Of a stretch of DNA of 64,000 nucleotides, positions 59,710 to 64,000 are shown piece by piece (within the stretch, counting starts at the first letter, position 1; each line of letters opens with the position of its first letter). The DNA lies in contig WHVY01000002.1 in the NCBI GenBank assembly GCA_022266195.1, positions 13,407,001 to 13,471,000 on the forward strand, read 5' to 3'. The notes below the pieces were generated by a model. That model saw only the letters and a program-made list of their open reading frames with translations. It had not been told where the DNA came from and made no database searches. A program made the translations under genes and the position numbers. The stretch comes from Tetranychus cinnabarinus. Taxonomy: Eukaryota; Arthropoda; Arachnida; Trombidiformes; Tetranychidae.

Positions 59710-61917
59710 TTTGAAGTAAAACCTGACTTTGATCAAAGTTAGCTGCAGATCTACTCATCTGATTTTGATGATTTATATATTGCTGAATAGCTCTGTTTAA
59801 GCTTAAAAGAATGATAGTTTGCAGGTTTGCATCCAAAAAGTAGTTCCTGAAATTTAGGTGACTTACAAAGGGAACAAATAGGTTTTCAAACTCGACTTTG
59901 ATCAAAGTTAGTTGCAGAGTTACTTATCCAATCTGAACGATTTATATATTACCAGATAGCTCTGTTTGAGCTTAAAACATAGATAGTTTGCACGTCTCGA
60001 TCGGTCAAGTAGTTCAAAAAATTTAGTTGACTCACGGAGGGACAAAATAGGTTTTCAAACTCGACTTTGGTCAAAGTTAACTTCAGAGTTACTTATCCGA
60101 TCTGAACGATTTATATATTGCCAGATAGCTCTAATTGAGCTTAAAACATAGATAGTTTGCACGTCCAAATCCGATCAGTAGTTTGAAAATTGAATTGTGT
60201 ACACGGAGGTACCAAATAGGTTTTCGAACCTGACTTTGACCAAAGTTAGTTGCAGAGTTACTTATCCGATCTGAACGATTTATATATTGCCAGATAGCTC
60301 TAATTGAGCCTAAAACATAGATAGTTTGCACGTCTCGATCGGTCAAGTAGTTCAAAAAATTTAGTTGACTCACGGAGGGACAAAATAGGTTTTCGAAACC
60401 TACTTTGATCAATAACAACTCTGGTTTTACTGTTGCGATTTGAATGATTTATATATTGCCAGATAGCTCTAATTGAGCTTAAAACATAAATAGTTTGCAC
60501 GTCTCGATCGGTCAAGTAGTTCAAAAAATTTAGTTGACTCATGGAGGGACAAAATAGATTTCGAACCCTACTTTGATCAAACTTGGTTGCAGATCTACTC
60601 ATCTGATTTTGATGTTTCATATTTTGCCAGATAGCTCTAATTAAGCTTGTAACATAGATAGTTTGCACGTCTCGATCGGTCAAGTAGTTCAAAAAATTTA
60701 GTTGACTCACGGAGGGACAAAATAGGTTTTCGAACCTGACTTTGACCAAAGTTAACTTCAGAGTTACTTATCCGATCTGAACGATTTATATATTGCCAGA
60801 TAGCTCTAATTGAGCTTAAAACATAGATAGTTTGCACGTCCAAATCCGATCAGTAGTTTGAAAATTGAATTGTGTACACGGAGGGACAAAATAGGTTTTC
60901 AAACTCGACTTTGGTCAAAGTTAACTTCAGAGTTACTTATCCGATCTGAACGATTTATATATTGCCAGATAGCTCTAATTAAGCTTGTAACATAGATAGT
61001 TTGCACGTCTCGATCGGTCAAGTAGTTCAAAAATTTAGTTGACTCACGGAGGGACAAAATAGGTTTTCAAACTCGACTTTGGTCAAAGTTAACTTCAGAG
61101 TTACTTATCCGATCTGAACGATTTATATATTGCCAGATAGCTCTAATTAAGCTTGTAACATAGATAGTTTGCACGTCTTGATCGGTCAAGTAGTTCAAAA
61201 AATTTAGTTGACTCACGGAGGGACAAAATAGGTTTTCAAACTCGACTTTGGTCAAAGTTAACTTCAGAGTTACTTATCCGATCTGAACGATTTATATATT
61301 GCCAGATAGCTCTAATTAAGCTTGTAACATAGATAGTTTGCACGTCTCGATCGGTCAAGTAGTTCAAAAAATTTAGTTGACTCACGGAGGGACAAAATAG
61401 GTTTTCAAACTCGACTTTGGTCAAAGTTAACTTCAGAGTTACTTATCCGATCTGAACGATTTATATATTGCCAGATAGCTCTAATTAAGCTTGTAACATA
61501 GATAGTTTGCACGTCTCGATCGGTCAAGTAGTTCAAAAAATTTAGTTGACTCACGGAGGGACAAAATAGGTTTTCAAACTCGACTTTGGTCAAAGTTAAC
61601 TTCAGAGTTACTTATCCGATCTGAACGATTTATATATTGCCAGATAGCTCTAATTGAGCCTAAAACATAGATAGTTTGCACGTCTCGATCGGTCAAGTAG
61701 TTCAAAAAATTTAGTTGACTCACGGAGGGACAAAATAGGTTTTCGAAACCTACTTTGATCAATAACAACTCTGGTTTTACTGTTGCGATTTGAATGATTT
61801 ATATATTGCCAGATAGCTCTAATTGAGCTTAAAACATAGATAGTTTGCACGTCCAAATCCGATCAGTAGTTTGAAAATTGAATTGTGTACACGGAGGTAC
61901 CAAATAGGTTTTCGAGT
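59710..61917. repeat. 168-169-bp tandem repeat array, 13 copies
   Basis: A marker near the GACTTTG(A/G)(C/T)CAAA sequence recurs at 59725, 59894, 60063, 60232, 60401, 60570, 60738, 60907, 61075, 61244, 61413, 61582 and 61751. Copies at the left end are more diverged; those at 60907-61582 are nearly identical. A two-unit block at about 60232-60570 reappears almost unchanged at about 61582-61917, showing higher-order duplication. Long - frames cross each unit, but they shift with every repeat because the unit is not a multiple of three. Confidence 0.97.
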
Positions 61918-62107
61918 TGACATTAGAAGCAATACAAACCAATCAACTCACACCATCTATTGAAGGACAAAGTAACTAAACTCAAATAAAATGATCAGTA
62001 TTTGCAGCAAAAGATGGTGTTATTGAACTGCTGTACGAATTTTGTTTTTCTATTCATTACAAAACATATTGTTTATGGTTTTTTTCTTATTCATTTAAAT
62101 CATAGTA

Positions 62108-62473
62108 ATGAATACGAAATTTTGTCCACATTTTGAATGGAAACCATGTTTGAGATGTTCAATACGAACGTATTTCTATGGAATGCCATTCGCTTATAAT
62201 CATTTTTGTAAAAGGTGTTATATTATTCCTGAAGCGAGCAGATGTAGTACATGTTCACCGATGTACTTCATCCAACGGGGTGATAATGTTGCAGGACATT
62301 ACATACCTGGAACCAGAGAGGAAAAGAAACCTTCGTTGACTAGTTTCATGTTAGAGTGCTTGAGAGGAACAAGAGAGGATGAACCACAAAACCGATACAA
62401 GCGGGAGAGAGCAAAGCGAATGTGTGTAGTCTCCTATACCCGGATTGATCAATCTGTTTTCTCACCTGATTAA
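62108..62473 (+). CDS. Cys-rich, probably zinc-binding protein
   Basis: An open frame of 121 residues has three CxxC pairs (C14/C17, C34/C37, C46/C49) plus C6 and H8 near the start. This spacing suggests a small zinc-binding module such as a ribbon or RING-like fold. The C-terminal half is basic and charged. The family is unknown to me. A splice acceptor-like sequence ends three bases before the ATG. The next ORF starts 8 bases after this stop, a spacing more typical of viruses than of animal genes. Confidence 0.6.
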   Translation: MNTKFCPHFEWKPCLRCSIRTYFYGMPFAYNHFCKRCYIIPEASRCSTCSPMYFIQRGDNVAGHYIPGTREEKKPSLTSFMLECLRGTREDEPQNRYKRERAKRMCVVSYTRIDQSVFSPD

Positions 62474-62481
62474 CAGATACA

Positions 62482-62907
62482 ATGGGATACAACTTACGAT
62501 CTCGTAAAGTCCGAGCTCATGTAAAAAGAGAGCACACAAACCCAACCCACAAACCTGGATTCAAACATTTCAAACAAGAACTTCGTATAAGTGAAATGAA
62601 GCGAGCAGAATTAGAAATAGAAATTGAAAATTTTAAAAGGAATTGTCTAGATTTTAGTATACGATATCGAACCTACTACGCAGCATATCTTCGTCAAAAA
62701 AACGAACTAAACCATTTACGTAATGAAAGAATCTCTCTTTTGTCAAAGATTCGTTTTCTGGAAAATCATAAAAATGAAGAGAAGAGCCACATCGCAGTTG
62801 TCAACATTGGTCAAAAAGCGCCAGATAAAAGCTATCAAACAGCAGATAAAAGATCAAAGTACCCAGACGGACCTGCCTCCAATACAAATACCAGCGAACA
62901 ACGATAG
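62482..62907 (+). CDS. Coiled-coil protein, virus-like block
   Basis: An open frame of 141 residues begins with a basic segment (MGYNLRSRKVRAHVKRE). It then has a long charged helix with heptads from about 36 to 105 (ELRISEMKRAELEIEIENF, LNHLRNERISLLSKIRFLE). There is no known domain. Its last 185 bases overlap the next ORF in a different frame. The basic head followed by a coiled coil could fit a DNA- or capsid-associated structural protein, but that is inference. Confidence 0.55.
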   Translation: MGYNLRSRKVRAHVKREHTNPTHKPGFKHFKQELRISEMKRAELEIEIENFKRNCLDFSIRYRTYYAAYLRQKNELNHLRNERISLLSKIRFLENHKNEEKSHIAVVNIGQKAPDKSYQTADKRSKYPDGPASNTNTSEQR

Positions 62908-63187
62908 AATGGCCCTTGCTTTGGAGGTCGTATCGCGCGAAGTTGGTTGTAATTATAACCAGGTTAGAGAATGCAAGGTGAAAATGAAGACACTAGCTTA
63001 TGAGGTTATCCGCTTGAGAAAGGAAAGACAGATATTGACTGATAGATTCAGAGAGATGGCAGATAAATATTACAACCTGCAGCAAGCAATCAACGATGTT
63101 GATTTATTAGGCTTGCAAAATTACATTAGAATATTAGAGGCAAAAGTTCAAGATACTCTTATACATGAAAACGCAAAATATAAATAA
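62723..63187 (+). CDS. Second coiled-coil ORF, overlapping the previous one
   Basis: The frame is open from an ATG at 62723; a later ATG at 62774 is an alternative start. Up to 154 residues: a Lys/Gln-rich start, STQTDLPPIQI in the middle, and a long helix (MKTLAYEVIRLRKERQILTD) with coiled-coil spacing to the end. It overlaps 62482-62907 by 185 bases in another frame. Because both frames are coiled-coil and follow on from each other, this may be one gene broken by a frameshift, two genes joined by ribosomal frameshifting, or two true overlapping genes. Confidence 0.5.
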   Translation: MKESLFCQRFVFWKIIKMKRRATSQLSTLVKKRQIKAIKQQIKDQSTQTDLPPIQIPANNDRMALALEVVSREVGCNYNQVRECKVKMKTLAYEVIRLRKERQILTDRFREMADKYYNLQQAINDVDLLGLQNYIRILEAKVQDTLIHENAKYK

Positions 63188-63199
63188 TTGTATTTTTAT

Positions 63200-63610
63200 T
63201 TAAATTCTTTCTAATTTATAATCATTAGTATTTGCACAATCTTTGAATTTATTGAAAAAATCCATGTAATCAGGACATTTTTTTAAAAATTTTATACAAT
63301 AAAGTCCACATTTTGTACTCAAATCGCCTTGTAATTTATATTTTGAATAACTCCAATCGTTCGAGTTTCTTTCTATGAATGTTTCGATAGCTTCAGGAGG
63401 TTGTCTACCATATGAATCAAAATAAATTGCTCCTTTATTTCTATCGAAGAAAACAGCAACCCAATGACTTCCTTCCTTCCATGATTCATCAAGATTAATC
63501 ACTACTTTTGCTGGTTTTATTATCATATATTGCGGTAAATGATTGATTGAAAAGCATCCTAAAAAGTTAGGATCATTTGATAATGCAGACACAATTTCAA
63601 TAGAATTCAT
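63200..63610 (-). CDS. Adenain-like cysteine protease (Polinton type)
   Basis: 136 residues from the ATG at 63610. The order of catalytic residues is that of the adenovirus-type/ULP-like cysteine protease clan: His49 in SHWVAVFF, Asp65 in YFDSYG, Gln94 in LQGDL and Cys101 in KCGLYCIKFL. In Polintons and adintoviruses this enzyme processes capsid precursors during particle maturation. All four key residues are present and the frame is intact, so nothing in the sequence suggests inactivation. Its stop lies 12 bases from the stop of the + strand ORF, and its ATG lies 2 bases after the stop of the capsid-like gene. Confidence 0.8.
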   Translation of the reverse strand: MNSIEIVSALSNDPNFLGCFSINHLPQYMIIKPAKVVINLDESWKEGSHWVAVFFDRNKGAIYFDSYGRQPPEAIETFIERNSNDWSYSKYKLQGDLSTKCGLYCIKFLKKCPDYMDFFNKFKDCANTNDYKLERI

Positions 63611-63612
63611 TT

Positions 63613-64000
63613 TTACCAATCGATATTAACGTTACGATATTTATCAATTTGTATCATATTATCATATTGTGCGAAAATAATTAAGTGAATTGGTTCAGTT
63701 ATAGCTTCTTTGAACCTTATTTCAAGCTTTATATTACCTCTTTTGATTAGACTTAGAGTCCCTGATTCTGATCCAAGAGTACTATCAGGTGAATAATCAA
63801 ACGCAAACAAGGTATTATCATTCTTATATTGATCGAATTTAAGTTTTAACATCGGTAATCCATCAAATTGATTTGTGTAGCGATACAAGTTAACAAACTC
63901 GCGCATATACAAATCATTATCGAAATCAGGAGTATAAGCTTGTGAAGGATATTGTATTCCGTTAATCTGAGTTGAAATTGAAGTTATTTTATAATTTTGA
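63613..64000 (-). CDS. Probable major capsid (hexon-like) protein, C-terminal part
   Basis: The frame is open from the right edge to a stop at 63613, about 128 codons; the N-terminal part lies outside the window. Features such as YTPDFDND, MREFVNLYRY, LFAFDYSPDS and a final FAQYDNMIQIDKYRNVNIDW fit the C-terminal jelly-roll region of Polinton hexon-like capsid proteins, often annotated in arthropods as uncharacterised F54H12.2-like. The neighbouring protease strengthens the call. No breaks are seen in the visible part. Confidence 0.65.
   Translation of the reverse strand, partial: QNYKITSISTQINGIQYPSQAYTPDFDNDLYMREFVNLYRYTNQFDGLPMLKLKFDQYKNDNTLFAFDYSPDSTLGSESGTLSLIKRGNIKLEIRFKEAITEPIHLIIFAQYDNMIQIDKYRNVNIDW

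Larger units (their letters stand above)
58445..64000. mobile_element. Probable Polinton/Maverick or adintovirus-like element, left part
   Basis: The right side (62106-64000) carries closely packed intronless genes, including an adenain-like protease next to a capsid-like protein. This pair is characteristic of Polinton-type virus-like transposons. The left limit is uncertain. The coiled-coil gene at 58445, the divergent promoters and the tandem array may belong to it, or the element may start near 61918. No terminal inverted repeat, polymerase or integrase is visible inside the window; they would lie to the right. Confidence 0.5.

Noticed and set aside
60131..61856. Repeated 62-149-codon frames on - in the 169-bp array
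   Set aside because: They exist only because the unit lacks stops in one frame; the frame changes with every unit and the encoded residues match nothing.
1..64000. CRISPR arrays, bacterial operons, insertion sequences, rRNA and tRNA genes
   Set aside because: None seen. The repeats are long-unit satellites without spacers, and the genes have spliceosomal introns. No convincing tRNA cloverleaf was found by eye.

Overview
This window is AT-rich, intron-bearing animal DNA. The gene set (a Spatzle-type cystine-knot precursor, a kainate-class glutamate receptor, and a large PAN/apple-domain membrane protein) points to an arthropod, most likely a mite. Core promoters of the TATA plus Inr (TCAGT or TCATTC) type, and introns ranging from about 50 bases to several kb, agree with that. 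The species call is inference; no marker gene is present.

Layout. 1-876 is a 158-bp tandem array cut by the left edge. 2232-5663 (+) encodes a 1010-residue type I membrane protein with four PAN/apple-like repeats. 6586-22352 (-) holds eight coding exons of a kainate-type ionotropic glutamate receptor: the amino-terminal domain and the first part of the ligand-binding domain. Its pore and second ligand-binding half are not in the window, so the 2232-5663 gene may sit inside one of its introns. 25141-32863 (-) is a three-exon Spatzle-like gene, with a small secreted-protein gene (31146-31942, +) nested in its first intron. From 36.4 to 57 kb the genes are dense and mostly housekeeping: a possible bHLH-like protein, TFB1M, SAR1, HCCS, LAMTOR1, CPSF1, RNase T2, ATG10 and PHPT1. 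SAR1/HCCS and CPSF1/RNase T2 are divergent pairs; HCCS/LAMTOR1, RNase T2/ATG10 and the 36.4 kb gene/TFB1M converge.

From 57.6 kb the character changes. There is a UDP-glycosyltransferase C-terminal remnant, a coiled-coil ORF with its own core promoter, a second promoter facing the other way, and a 13-copy 168-169-bp tandem array. Then comes a tightly packed block of virus-like genes: a Cys-rich protein and two overlapping coiled-coil ORFs on +, and an adenain-like protease plus the C-terminal part of a probable major capsid protein on -. This looks like the edge of a Polinton/Maverick or adintovirus-type element that runs off the right edge.

The genes do not form one pathway. Most of the window is an ordinary chromosomal neighbourhood; the right-hand 5.5 kb is mobile or viral, and is the part with least precedent. 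All exon models come from reading splice signals and protein family patterns by eye, without transcript data.
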